From JBBIQV01 sp964555285 (GTDB lineage: Bacteria > Nitrospirota > Nitrospiria > Nitrospirales > Nitrospiraceae), in the NCBI GenBank assembly GCA_964555285.1, contig CAZKRM010000013.1, positions 1 through 64,000 on the forward strand: DNA of 64,000 nt, in the 5' to 3' direction. Both the position numbers and the translations under genes were made by a program. Position 1 is the first letter of the stretch. Each line of letters begins with the position of its first letter. Below are positions 7,287 to 15,485 of the stretch, one piece after another. A model generated the notes under the pieces. The model saw nothing but the letters and a program-made list of their open reading frames with translations, made no database searches and had not been told where the DNA came from.

Positions 7287-10200
7287 TCAGGCCGTCATCT
7301 GATGTTCCTGAAGATGCGGGTCGAACCTCCTCGGGAACCGCTCCTCCAGAATCAAGTACACGGTCGGCACCAGGAACAACGTCAAGATGGTGGACACGCT
7401 GAGACCGCCGACGACCGCCCGCGCGAGGGGCGCGTTCGTTTCACCACCGGTGCCGAGCCCGATCGCCATCGGCAGCAATCCCAATACCGTTGCGAGAGAC
7501 GTCATCAAGATCGGGCGGAGCCTGGTCCGCGCCGCAACGACGACGGCTTCGCGCAGCGCGATTCCCCGGCGTCGCAGCACGTTGGTGTAGTCCACCAGCA
7601 GGACCCCGTTCGACACGACGATGCCGAGCATCATGATGATACCCATGAGCGACGTGGTCGAGAGGGTGGTGCCGGTCAGAAACAGGATGACGATCACGCC
7701 TGGGAAGCCCATCGGAACCGAGAACATGATGATGAAGGGATCGATCAGCGATTTGAACTGCGCCGCCATCACCATGTAGACGAGCACCAGCGCCAGGATG
7801 CTGGCGAAGAGCAGTCCCTCGAAGGTTTCGCGTTGTTGCAGGATCTGGCCGGCGAGCCGGACACTGAAGCCGGTCGGGAGCTGTAAATCAGCAAAGGCCG
7901 TCTCCAGATCGTCGGCGATGGAGCCGAGATCGCGGTTGACCGGATTCGCCGTGATGTGGATGATACGTTGGAAGTATTTACGGTCGATCTTGACCGGCCC
8001 TGCGTTGAGTTTGAGCGACGCGACGTTCTTCAAGAGGACCGGTTCGCCGGTTGTGGTGGTGAGCAGGATGTTCTCGATGTCGCTCAGGTCCTTGCGGTGC
8101 TCCTCCGCCAGCCAGGCGCTGATGTAGTACTCGTTTCCATTTTGCGGATCGGTGAAGATAATCGGGTCGGTCTGGCCGTTCCCGTTAAGCGAAAACAGCA
8201 CGGCGTTGGCGACATCGGTCTCGCTGACACCCAGCAACGCGGCTTTCTCCCGATCTACCACCACGTTGACCTCGGGATAGTTCTCTTCCCGGCTCACTTC
8301 GATGTCGGCCAGCCCCTGCGTCTGCTGCATGACGGCTTCGACCTGGCGGATGACGCCGCGGGCCTTTTCGAAATCGTACCCATAGATTTCGACATCCACC
8401 GCTTTCTGCGAGCCGAAGCTCGTCACTCGTTTGACCAACCCGCCTGGATCGAAGAACATCGCCACGCCCGGAAAGAGCTTGAGCACCTTGGGACGCACGT
8501 CGTTCATGATTTGAATCTGGTTGCGGGTCCGCTTGTCCGGCGACTGGAGATAGACCTGGATAGACGACGTGTGAGGGCCGGTGTTGGGGTTGAAGAGCGA
8601 GGAGCGGCCCTGGGCGAGGACGCCGGTGCTCGAGACAATCGTTGCGAGCTCGTGTGGAGGAATATGCTCGCGTAGCATCCGTTCCACCTCCATCACTTGT
8701 TGTTCCGTTTTCTCGACACGCTGGCCGACCGGTGCGCGGAGCACGATGCGGAATTGGCTTTCGTCCGAGACGGGGAGGAATTCTGTGCCGATCAAGGGGA
8801 GCAGAGCCAGAGAGCCCAGGAAGATGATCAGAATTCCGCCGATCAGCAGGCGACGGTGCGCCAAGGCCCATTGCAGGCTGTGCTCATAGCTCCGATCCAG
8901 CGTTTCGTATCGCGCCCGGCTCCAGTCCATGAGGCGCACGAACCAGTCGGGCATCGAACGGTGCGCGTCCCGTTCCGGCTTCAGGAACTTATAGCAGAGC
9001 GCGGGGGTCACGGTGCGCGACACGAAGAACGAGGTGAACAGCGCGATGGCGATGGTAATGGTGAGGGGGATCAACAGCAGCCGGGCGATACCCACGACGA
9101 AGAACATGGGCAGAAAGACCACGACGGTCGTGACAGTCGACGCGAAGATCGGCATCGCCACTTCACGCGCGGCGTTGAGAATGGCTTCCCAGCGGTTGGT
9201 CTCTTTGTTGAGGTGGCGCTGAATGTTTTCCAGTTCGACGATCGAGTCGTCCACCAGGCGACCGATGCCGAGCGCAAGCCCACCGAGCGTAAACACGTTC
9301 AGGGTCTGGCCGGTGAAATAGAGGACGATGAACGTCACCATGATGGACAGGGGAATGGCCACCGAGATGATGAGGGTGCTGGTGAGATTGCGCAGGAAGA
9401 TCAGAATGACGGCCGCGGCCAGCAGCGATCCATGGAGCGCTTGCTCGACCAGGTTCTGGATCGATTGACGGATGTAGAGCGACTGATCGAAGGAAATGCC
9501 CAACTGGACTCCGGGAGGAATCCCGATCATCTTCGGCATGGCCTTCTTCAACGCGTCCACCACCTCCACCGTATTGGCAATCGGCTGCTTGTTCACGCGC
9601 AGGTAGACCGAGCGCTTGCCGTCGGTGCGCACGATGTTGGTCTGAATGTCGGAGGAGTCGGTCACGGTGCCGAGGTCGCGGACACGAACCGGATTGCCCA
9701 GTTGGTTCAGTTTCACGATGACGTCGGCGATCGGCTCCACCGTTTTGAACTGGTTGTTGGTGAAGACGTTGTAGTCCAAATTCCCGGCCTTGATGTCGCC
9801 GGAAGGGAGAATCAGATTCGAGGCTTTGACCGATTTGACCACATCTAGGATCGAGAGCCCACGGGCCTGGAGCAGGGCTGGATCGAGATTGATGTTGATC
9901 TGGCGAATCTTGCCGCCCTCGACTGTGGCCGCGGCGACGTTGGCGATCTGTTCGATCTGCGGGGCAATGGTATTGAACGCGAGGTCGTACAGCGCCCGCT
10001 CGTCCAGGTCGCCGCCCGACACGGTCACAAAGGCGACAGGAATGTTGGAGACGTCGAACTTGACGATGAAGGGTTGCAGGATACCCGGCGGCAGGCTGTT
10101 CAGAATCTGGGTGATGCGCTGCATCACCTCCATCTGGCCGACGTTGATGTCCGCGCCCCAGTTGAACCAGATCTGCACCGCGCCGATGCCCTGTTTCGCG

Positions 10201-10448
10201 AAGGACTCGACGTGTTCCACGTTCGACGCCGAACTGACGGCCTTCTCGATCGGATAGACGACGCTCTGTTCGATGTCGAGGGGCGGGGCGCCTTTATAGA
10301 TGACGCCGACGAAGGCGACGGGGACTTGAATCTGGGGGAATAGATCGACGGGGAGGCGTTGTACGGACGTCACTCCCAGGACCACCATGGCCAGGGAGAG
10401 CATGAGAATACCGATCCGATTCCGCAGAGCAAGGAGCGTCAGCCACAT
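7287..10448 (-). CDS. RND efflux transporter, AcrB/HAE1 type
   Basis: 1053 residues, the normal size for an inner-membrane RND pump. It begins with the first transmembrane helix (RNRIGILMLSLAMVVLGV), then the periplasmic porter region, then helix IV with the proton-relay aspartates in GLALGIGRLVDDSIVELEN, and the second half with the same repeat (GFPGVIVILFLTGT and FLVPTVYLILEERFPRRF at the end). It is the last gene of a tetR-adaptor-pump operon. No TolC-type outer-membrane partner is encoded in the window. Hydrophobic amphiphilic drugs are the usual substrates, but specificity cannot be read here. Confidence 0.95.
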   Translation of the reverse strand: MWLTLLALRNRIGILMLSLAMVVLGVTSVQRLPVDLFPQIQVPVAFVGVIYKGAPPLDIEQSVVYPIEKAVSSASNVEHVESFAKQGIGAVQIWFNWGADINVGQMEVMQRITQILNSLPPGILQPFIVKFDVSNIPVAFVTVSGGDLDERALYDLAFNTIAPQIEQIANVAAATVEGGKIRQININLDPALLQARGLSILDVVKSVKASNLILPSGDIKAGNLDYNVFTNNQFKTVEPIADVIVKLNQLGNPVRVRDLGTVTDSSDIQTNIVRTDGKRSVYLRVNKQPIANTVEVVDALKKAMPKMIGIPPGVQLGISFDQSLYIRQSIQNLVEQALHGSLLAAAVILIFLRNLTSTLIISVAIPLSIMVTFIVLYFTGQTLNVFTLGGLALGIGRLVDDSIVELENIQRHLNKETNRWEAILNAAREVAMPIFASTVTTVVVFLPMFFVVGIARLLLIPLTITIAIALFTSFFVSRTVTPALCYKFLKPERDAHRSMPDWFVRLMDWSRARYETLDRSYEHSLQWALAHRRLLIGGILIIFLGSLALLPLIGTEFLPVSDESQFRIVLRAPVGQRVEKTEQQVMEVERMLREHIPPHELATIVSSTGVLAQGRSSLFNPNTGPHTSSIQVYLQSPDKRTRNQIQIMNDVRPKVLKLFPGVAMFFDPGGLVKRVTSFGSQKAVDVEIYGYDFEKARGVIRQVEAVMQQTQGLADIEVSREENYPEVNVVVDREKAALLGVSETDVANAVLFSLNGNGQTDPIIFTDPQNGNEYYISAWLAEEHRKDLSDIENILLTTTTGEPVLLKNVASLKLNAGPVKIDRKYFQRIIHITANPVNRDLGSIADDLETAFADLQLPTGFSVRLAGQILQQRETFEGLLFASILALVLVYMVMAAQFKSLIDPFIIMFSVPMGFPGVIVILFLTGTTLSTTSLMGIIMMLGIVVSNGVLLVDYTNVLRRRGIALREAVVVAARTRLRPILMTSLATVLGLLPMAIGLGTGGETNAPLARAVVGGLSVSTILTLFLVPTVYLILEERFPRRFDPHLQEHQMTA

Positions 10449-10459
10449 AGGTCTGACAA

Positions 10460-10487
10460 GTGCTGAGTGCTGAGTGCTGAGTGCTGA
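10460..10487. repeat. Four tandem copies of a 7-bp word between adaptor and pump genes
   Basis: GTGCTGA is repeated four times at 10460-10487 in the 83-bp gap. A second cluster of related words (cgtcac repeated three times) follows at about 10517-10536. One of the intergenic word repeats typical of this window. Confidence 0.85.
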
Positions 10488-10531
10488 GTTAGGATGCCGT
10501 CCACTTTGTGATACTCGTCACGCGTCACACG

Positions 10532-11710
10532 TCACGTGGGGTTGAGTGGTTGCGTCTGGACGGGCGTGCCTTCGTGGACGAGATCCTTACCGGACACGAT
10601 GACCTGCTCGTCCCCGTTGAGTCCTTTCGTGACTTCGATCCGATTCTCGACGCGGCTGCCCACGCTCACGGGGACTTGATGCGCCTTGCCGTCACGCACG
10701 ATGTACACGTATTGCAGGTCTTCCAGCCGGCTCAGGGCATCGAGTGGAATCTGGATGGCATTGGGATGTTTGTCCACCAGCACTTCCACTCTTGCAAACA
10801 TGCCCCCCTTCAGCGTGTGGTTCAGGTTCGGCAGATCGATCTCGACCTTCATCGTCCGTGTCGCGCGATCCAGGGCCTGCACCACCCGCGTGACGGTTCC
10901 TATGAACACGCGGTCCGGATAGGCCTCGGCCCGCACCTCGGCCTTCTGCCCGATCTTCACCAGCGGCACGTCCTTCTCGACCACTTCGATCAGCGTGCGG
11001 ACCGTCTCGATGTCCTGGAGGCTGAGGATGCCGCGCGACATGGTGGAGGTGCTGGCCGTCGCGCCGCTCACGTATGCGCCGGGGTCGAGGTTGCGTTCGG
11101 CGATATAGCCGGCGAACGGTGCACGGATGTAAGAGTAGGTGAGATTGGTTTCCGCCTGCGCCAGCGCGACTTCCATCTGTTTCACCTGCGCGCGGAGCGA
11201 GTCCAGTTGTGCCGCGGCGGAATCGTAGTTCACCAAGGCGTTGTCCAGGTCCTGCTGCGAGACGAACTGGTCCTTAATCAGCGCCTGCATGCGATCCAGC
11301 GTCAGTTTGGCGTTCCGGACGTTCGCATCTTGCTGGGCGACCTTCGCGCGCGCCGCGGCCAGGTTGGCCTTCGCCTGGTTGACTGCATGGATGTAGTCGG
11401 TATGGTCGATCTCGACGAGCAGTTGGTTGGCCGCCGCCCAGTCGCCCTTGTCCACGTGGAGCTTGGAGATATAGCCGTCGACGCGGGAAAACAGGTTGAC
11501 CTGTTGGTTCGGACTGATGTCGGCAGTGTAGGTCAGCCGGACATCTAAATCTTGGCGGAGCGGCGTCATGGTGCCGACGGTGATGATCCGCCCTTTGCGC
11601 CCATCGTTCTTGGCCCCGTTGCTCGACAGGCGAAACACCACAAGCGCGACCACGGCAAAGAAAATGATCACGCCGAGCACGACAATGGGATGGCGGGTCA
11701 CGCTGCTCAT
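10532..11710 (-). CDS. RND efflux periplasmic adaptor (membrane fusion protein)
   Basis: 392 residues. An N-terminal anchor helix (PIVVLGVIIFFAVVALVVF, residues about 8-27) is followed by the first lipoyl half-motif (VNLFSRVDGYISKLHVDKGD), a long alpha-hairpin of coiled coil (residues about 115-195), the second lipoyl half (YIRAPFAGYIAERNLDPGAYV) and beta-barrel domains. This is the AcrA/MdtA layout. It starts four bases inside the tetR stop, so the two are translationally coupled, and it precedes the pump gene after a repeat-containing gap. Confidence 0.93.
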   Translation of the reverse strand: MSSVTRHPIVVLGVIIFFAVVALVVFRLSSNGAKNDGRKGRIITVGTMTPLRQDLDVRLTYTADISPNQQVNLFSRVDGYISKLHVDKGDWAAANQLLVEIDHTDYIHAVNQAKANLAAARAKVAQQDANVRNAKLTLDRMQALIKDQFVSQQDLDNALVNYDSAAAQLDSLRAQVKQMEVALAQAETNLTYSYIRAPFAGYIAERNLDPGAYVSGATASTSTMSRGILSLQDIETVRTLIEVVEKDVPLVKIGQKAEVRAEAYPDRVFIGTVTRVVQALDRATRTMKVEIDLPNLNHTLKGGMFARVEVLVDKHPNAIQIPLDALSRLEDLQYVYIVRDGKAHQVPVSVGSRVENRIEVTKGLNGDEQVIVSGKDLVHEGTPVQTQPLNPT

Positions 11711-12357
11711 CGGACTGCCCCATGGCGCTTCGTTCGCGGCGATGAAGTCGCCTTCAGGCCGCCGAGAAACACGTTCACGTACTCTGCGACGGTGTCTTCG
11801 TGGCCTCGATGCATCGGCAGGCCAAAGATGTCGTGCAGGAGCCGGTGATGGACAATGACGCCGAAGAAGGCCCTGGCCGCCAGCAAGGGGTCCACCGCAC
11901 GGAACGCGCCGTCCTCGATGCGCCGGCCGATGTAGCCGGCCAACAGATCGTAAAACACGCGGTACTGTTGTCGGAAAAACATGTCGGACATCTCGTGACC
12001 TTCCAGCGCGCTGAACAACAGCAGGCGGAGCAGGGTAGGGTCGGCGCCCTTGCGAATGCGGTAGCCGGCGAGCAGGGTGAACAGCCGCTCGTCGTCTTGT
12101 TTCTTGGCTGCCTCTTCGACCGCTTCACGCAACTCGGAGTATTGGGCCTTCTCCGCCAAGATCGCGGCGTAGAGCGCCCGCTTCGTCGGGAAATATTTGA
12201 AGACCAGGGCCTCGCTGACGCCGGCCGCCTTGGCGATTTCCTTCGTCGTGGTGCCCTTGAATCCATTCGCCGCGAAGAGCGAGGCGGCAGCCGTGATCAG
12301 GCTCGCCTGTCGTTCCCGCGCCGACGCTCGATTGCCGTTGGGTTTCTTGGCCTTCAT
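11707..12357 (-). CDS. TetR-family transcriptional regulator
   Basis: 216 residues. The N-terminal helix-turn-helix is clear (LITAAASLFAANGFKGTTTKEIAKAAGVSEALVFKYFPTKRALYAAI, about residues 19-66). The rest is an all-helical ligand domain. It is the first gene of the efflux operon and overlaps the adaptor gene by four bases. An imperfect inverted repeat immediately upstream (12361-12386) is the likely self-operator, so it is predicted to repress its own operon until a pump substrate binds. Confidence 0.93.
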   Translation of the reverse strand: MKAKKPNGNRASARERQASLITAAASLFAANGFKGTTTKEIAKAAGVSEALVFKYFPTKRALYAAILAEKAQYSELREAVEEAAKKQDDERLFTLLAGYRIRKGADPTLLRLLLFSALEGHEMSDMFFRQQYRVFYDLLAGYIGRRIEDGAFRAVDPLLAARAFFGVIVHHRLLHDIFGLPMHRGHEDTVAEYVNVFLGGLKATSSPRTKRHGAVR

Positions 12358-12360
12358 GGA

Positions 12361-12386
12361 TTGGTGAGTGAGTAGTTACTTACCAA
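12361..12386 (-). promoter_or_regulatory. Candidate TetR operator
   Basis: TTGGTGAGT at 12361-12369 faces ACTTACCAA at 12378-12386 (8 of 9 bases paired, 8-base spacer), ending four bases before the tetR ATG. Size and placement fit a TetR-family operator; binding is inferred. Confidence 0.55.
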
Positions 12387-12597
12387 TGTACATGTAAAGC
12401 TACCATAAGAAAGTTGCGACGAACAAGCCATCCTTCATGATCTCTACACACGTCTTGAATCGGGATGGACACGGTGTCTACAGCCCAGCGGACCGGCTGG
12501 GGTTACTCGACTCTTGCGGCTCGGCTGGGCAGAAATAGGCTGCGGGCTAGTAGGGGAATAGGCCGCTGGAACGGCAGTGTTTTCCCGCAAGTGGTGC

Positions 12598-12626
12598 TTG
12601 ACACGGTTTCCGTAACTGACGATAGT
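12598..12626 (+). promoter_or_regulatory. Candidate promoter upstream of the restriction-modification genes
   Basis: TTGACA (12598-12603), a 17-base spacer and GATAGT (12621-12626). It lies about 145 bases before the endonuclease gene and outside the proposed cassette boundary at 12708. The rest of the 414-base gap (12358-12771) holds the tetR operator and no convincing gene. Confidence 0.5.
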
Positions 12627-12771
12627 GTCTACGACTTTGGCTCGATAGGGATCAGGAGACTCTCAGGAATAAGCGGCCAGCAGCAAGCTCCCCTATTTGT
12701 ACCTCACTTAGGCGCCCAAGGACAATGACCGCAACATTCAGGACCGCTGCAGCGATGAGGACAAAGGTCTC

Positions 12772-13731
12772 ATGAAGCCGAGACGGATCAACGCGGACAA
12801 ACCGCATCTCTGGAAGGCCGATATTGCCGCCTCGGTTGACCAGTTCAACATGTGGTTCATGAAGTTCGCTCCCGAGGCGTTTCGGTCGACGCGAATCAAG
12901 ACGACGGAGCACGTCAAGGCAGCACTCCTTGCCACAAACGACCTCCGAAACCTCGATGCGGCGACCCTGCGAAGTAACCCCGGAGCGTTGCCAACGCTCC
13001 GCATGTGCACGGCTCCGCCCTTGGCGGTAGACCGTTTGATCGGACTTGCCAACGCGAACAAGAATCTCGTCAGCCGGATGGAAGAGGGAAAACTCCCCGC
13101 ACGAAAGCCGGCTGCCGATTTCGACACTGAGTTGAAAGCCCTGTGCCGCATCTTGGCGAAATTGTTGGACCGCGACATCTTTCCGTGGCTCGCCGGGAGT
13201 CGGAACCCCAACGACCAGGAACGTGAACGAGCATCCACGATCGTTGCCGATCGGCTGTGCAGCGCAGTGGCGAACCCGATCGTTCGCAACGCGCAGGAGC
13301 AACGACAGCTCGCCCTGATCGGCGATTACCTCGACAGGCGGGGCTATCGGAAGCAAGCCCACCCACCTGGCAGGTCGCTCACGGAGATGGAGCCGGGCAC
13401 GTATACCTTCCGCATGAACCTGGCCGTCGGAAAGGCTCTCAAAGTCAATATCCCGGTCGATGTCGTGATTCAACCCAAGAGACTCCGTAAGGACCGACTG
13501 CCAATCCTGATCGAGGCCAAGTCGGCAGGCGATTTCACGAACACAAACAAGCGCCGCAAGGAGGAGGCGACCAAGATTCATCAGTTGCAGGCGACTTACG
13601 GCGCGACCGTGGCGTTCATGCTGTTTCTCTGCGGATACTTTGGCAGCGACTACCTGGGCTACGAAGCTGCCGAGGGGCTCGACTGGGTGTGGGAGCACCG
13701 GATCAACGACCTCGATAAACTAGGGCTATAG
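12772..13731 (+). CDS. Type II restriction endonuclease, XamI family
   Basis: 319 residues resembling the XamI restriction enzyme family, whose namesake from Xanthomonas cuts GTCGAC. A likely PD-(D/E)xK centre is near residues 231-250: VDVVIQPK, then PILIEAKSAGDF, with Asp, Glu and Lys in the expected order, followed by a basic KRRKEEATK helix. It is paired with an N6-adenine methyltransferase 6 bases downstream. GTCGAC sites remain in the window (for example 3636-3641 and 33066-33071), so the host DNA must be methylated if the specificity is the same. ATG 12772 has no strong ribosome site. Confidence 0.8.
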   Translation: MKPRRINADKPHLWKADIAASVDQFNMWFMKFAPEAFRSTRIKTTEHVKAALLATNDLRNLDAATLRSNPGALPTLRMCTAPPLAVDRLIGLANANKNLVSRMEEGKLPARKPAADFDTELKALCRILAKLLDRDIFPWLAGSRNPNDQERERASTIVADRLCSAVANPIVRNAQEQRQLALIGDYLDRRGYRKQAHPPGRSLTEMEPGTYTFRMNLAVGKALKVNIPVDVVIQPKRLRKDRLPILIEAKSAGDFTNTNKRRKEEATKIHQLQATYGATVAFMLFLCGYFGSDYLGYEAAEGLDWVWEHRINDLDKLGL

Positions 13732-13737
13732 CACCAA

Positions 13738-15333
13738 TTGAGTACGCGACACGAAAACACGATTGAAGCCCGACGACAGGTTATTCAGGCGGGGCTCGAC
13801 GCAAGAAAGTCGTCCGCCGAAAGGAACCGCCTCGGTCAATTCGCGACTCCCAACGCCCTCGCCGTCGAGATCGCCCGCTATGTCCAGTCGATTGCGGGCC
13901 GCCGTCTTCGGGTCGTCCGTTTCGCCGATCCCGCTATCGGCACCGGCAGCTTCTACAGCGCCGCGCTCGCCGTCTTCGGCCCGGAGCGGATTGAGAGCGC
14001 TGTTGGCGTCGAGCTCGATCCTGACTTCTGCGAGGCCGCCCACGACCTGTGGGCGAAGGCGGGTCTTGATGTGGTGCGGGGCGACTTTACCCGTATCGTT
14101 GCAAGCAGCAGCCGTCCGGTCGCCCCTAGCCTGATCCTCGCCAACCCGCCTTATGTCAGGCATCATCACTTGGAACGCAGGGACAAGGAACGTTTGCAAG
14201 CCCTTGCACACCGGATGACGGGCGTCGGGGTCAACGGCCTCGCGGGCCTGTACGTCTATTTCCTCCTCCTCGCCACGGCGTGGATGGAGGAGAGCGGCTT
14301 CGCGGCATGGCTCATCCCGTCGGAGTTTATGGACGTGAACTACGGAGCAGCGCTCAAACGCTTCCTCACGGATCGCGTGAAGCTCATCCGCGTTCATCGT
14401 TTCGACGCCGAAGATGTTCAGTTCGGCGACGCCTTGGTCTCATCCGTCGTCGTGGTGTTCCACAAGGCGCCTCCGCCACGCGGACATACTGTGGAGTTTA
14501 CCTTCGGGGGCACGATGGCTCAGCCGCACGCCCGCGAAGCCGTCACGCTCGACCGACTGCGCGACTCACGCAAGTGGACCGTGTACCCCGAGCACGCCAG
14601 GAATGACCGTCGCACCTCCACGAACGGCGAAGGGCCAACGCTCGGAGACTTGTTCCGAATCCAGCGCGGCATCGCCACCGGCAGCAACAAGTTCTTTGTC
14701 CTTGAACGCCCTGACGCGATCCGACGCGGCCTACCGAAGAAATTCCTGCGCCCCATCCTCCCTAGCCCGCGCCATCTTAAGGAAACGATCATCGATACAG
14801 ACGAGGATGGCTACCCGCTGATCGACCTACAGCTCTGTGTCATCGACTGCGAGCTGCCTGAGCATGTGGTTGAGGCCGAGTACCCGGCCCTTTGGTCCTA
14901 CCTGCAAACTGCCGAGGCGCTGGGGATCAAAGACGGTTATCTCGTCGGCAAGCGCGCGCCGTGGTACAAGCAAGAGCAACGGTTGCCTGCGCCCTTCCTT
15001 TGCACATACATGGGTCGGGGCGCCGAGGACAAGCAACCGTTTCGCTTCATCTGGAACCGCTCAGCCGCCATCGGAACGAACCTCTACCTCATGTTGTATC
15101 CACAGGGTAGCCTCGCCGCCAAACTACGCCTGCGACCAGAGTGTGGCGCAGCGATCCACGAGCTGTTGCGATCTGTCACCGGCCACGAGCTGCGCGGCGA
15201 GGGACGAGTCTACGGCGGTGGGCTCAACAAGATTGAGCCGAGCGAACTGGGCCGCATTTCGGCGGCGTCGTTTGTTGAGCGCTGGCCGGAGTTGAGGTCC
15301 GCTGCGGAACGCCAAGTGGAACTCTTCGGCTGA
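13738..15333 (+). CDS. N6-adenine DNA methyltransferase of the XamI-like system
   Basis: 531 residues. After GQFATPNALAVEIARYV (about 34-50), typical of type II gamma-class N6 methylases, come motif I (FADPAIGTGSFYSAAL, about 62-77) for AdoMet binding and motif IV NPPYV (about 137-141), the catalytic NPPY. The C-terminal half resembles a TaqI-type target-recognition region. It protects host DNA against the preceding endonuclease. The only in-frame start near the domain boundary is TTG 13738, 6 bases after the endonuclease stop; an unusual start, so expression may be limited. The attC-like site begins 23 bases after its stop. Confidence 0.85.
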   Translation: MSTRHENTIEARRQVIQAGLDARKSSAERNRLGQFATPNALAVEIARYVQSIAGRRLRVVRFADPAIGTGSFYSAALAVFGPERIESAVGVELDPDFCEAAHDLWAKAGLDVVRGDFTRIVASSSRPVAPSLILANPPYVRHHHLERRDKERLQALAHRMTGVGVNGLAGLYVYFLLLATAWMEESGFAAWLIPSEFMDVNYGAALKRFLTDRVKLIRVHRFDAEDVQFGDALVSSVVVVFHKAPPPRGHTVEFTFGGTMAQPHAREAVTLDRLRDSRKWTVYPEHARNDRRTSTNGEGPTLGDLFRIQRGIATGSNKFFVLERPDAIRRGLPKKFLRPILPSPRHLKETIIDTDEDGYPLIDLQLCVIDCELPEHVVEAEYPALWSYLQTAEALGIKDGYLVGKRAPWYKQEQRLPAPFLCTYMGRGAEDKQPFRFIWNRSAAIGTNLYLMLYPQGSLAAKLRLRPECGAAIHELLRSVTGHELRGEGRVYGGGLNKIEPSELGRISAASFVERWPELRSAAERQVELFG

Positions 15334-15356
15334 CTCGCAGCAGAATCAGAAAAGGC

Positions 15357-15422
15357 GCCTAACCAGCCGATGAAGCTGACGGTCGCTTGCGGCGCCTACA
15401 GCTTATCGGCATTCCGTTAGGC
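15357..15422 (+). other. Integron attC recombination site (66 bp)
   Basis: R'' is GCCTAAC (15357-15363) and R' is GTTAGGC (15416-15422), matching RYYYAAC and GTTRRRY. Between them, 15366-15371 pairs with 15405-15410 and 15373-15378 pairs with 15399-15404, leaving G15372 extrahelical. Unpaired spacers are 2 and 5 bases and the terminal loop is 20 bases. These are the structural hallmarks of attC sites recognised by integron integrases. It directly follows the restriction-modification genes. No integrase gene is visible in the window. Confidence 0.85.
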
Positions 15423-15485
15423 CGCCAGGACTCCAAAGGGGATAGAGGAGACGAAATGGGGGGCATCTGCAACCATCGAGGAGTC

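Noticed and set aside
8697..9848. 383-codon open frame antisense to the RND pump
   Set aside because: Composition of a shadow frame; no ribosome site or motif.
10460..10487. CRISPR-like repeats
   Set aside because: Units are 7 bp without spacers and there are no cas genes.
12551..12713. A second attC site upstream of the restriction genes
   Set aside because: Some pairing (TAGGGG with CCCCTA, GGCCGC with GCGGCC) exists, but there is no R'' box and the right box is CTTAGGC rather than GTTAGGC.
12465..12728. Possible 87-residue gene before the endonuclease
   Set aside because: Contains the candidate promoter, has no ribosome site and its product has no recognisable feature.
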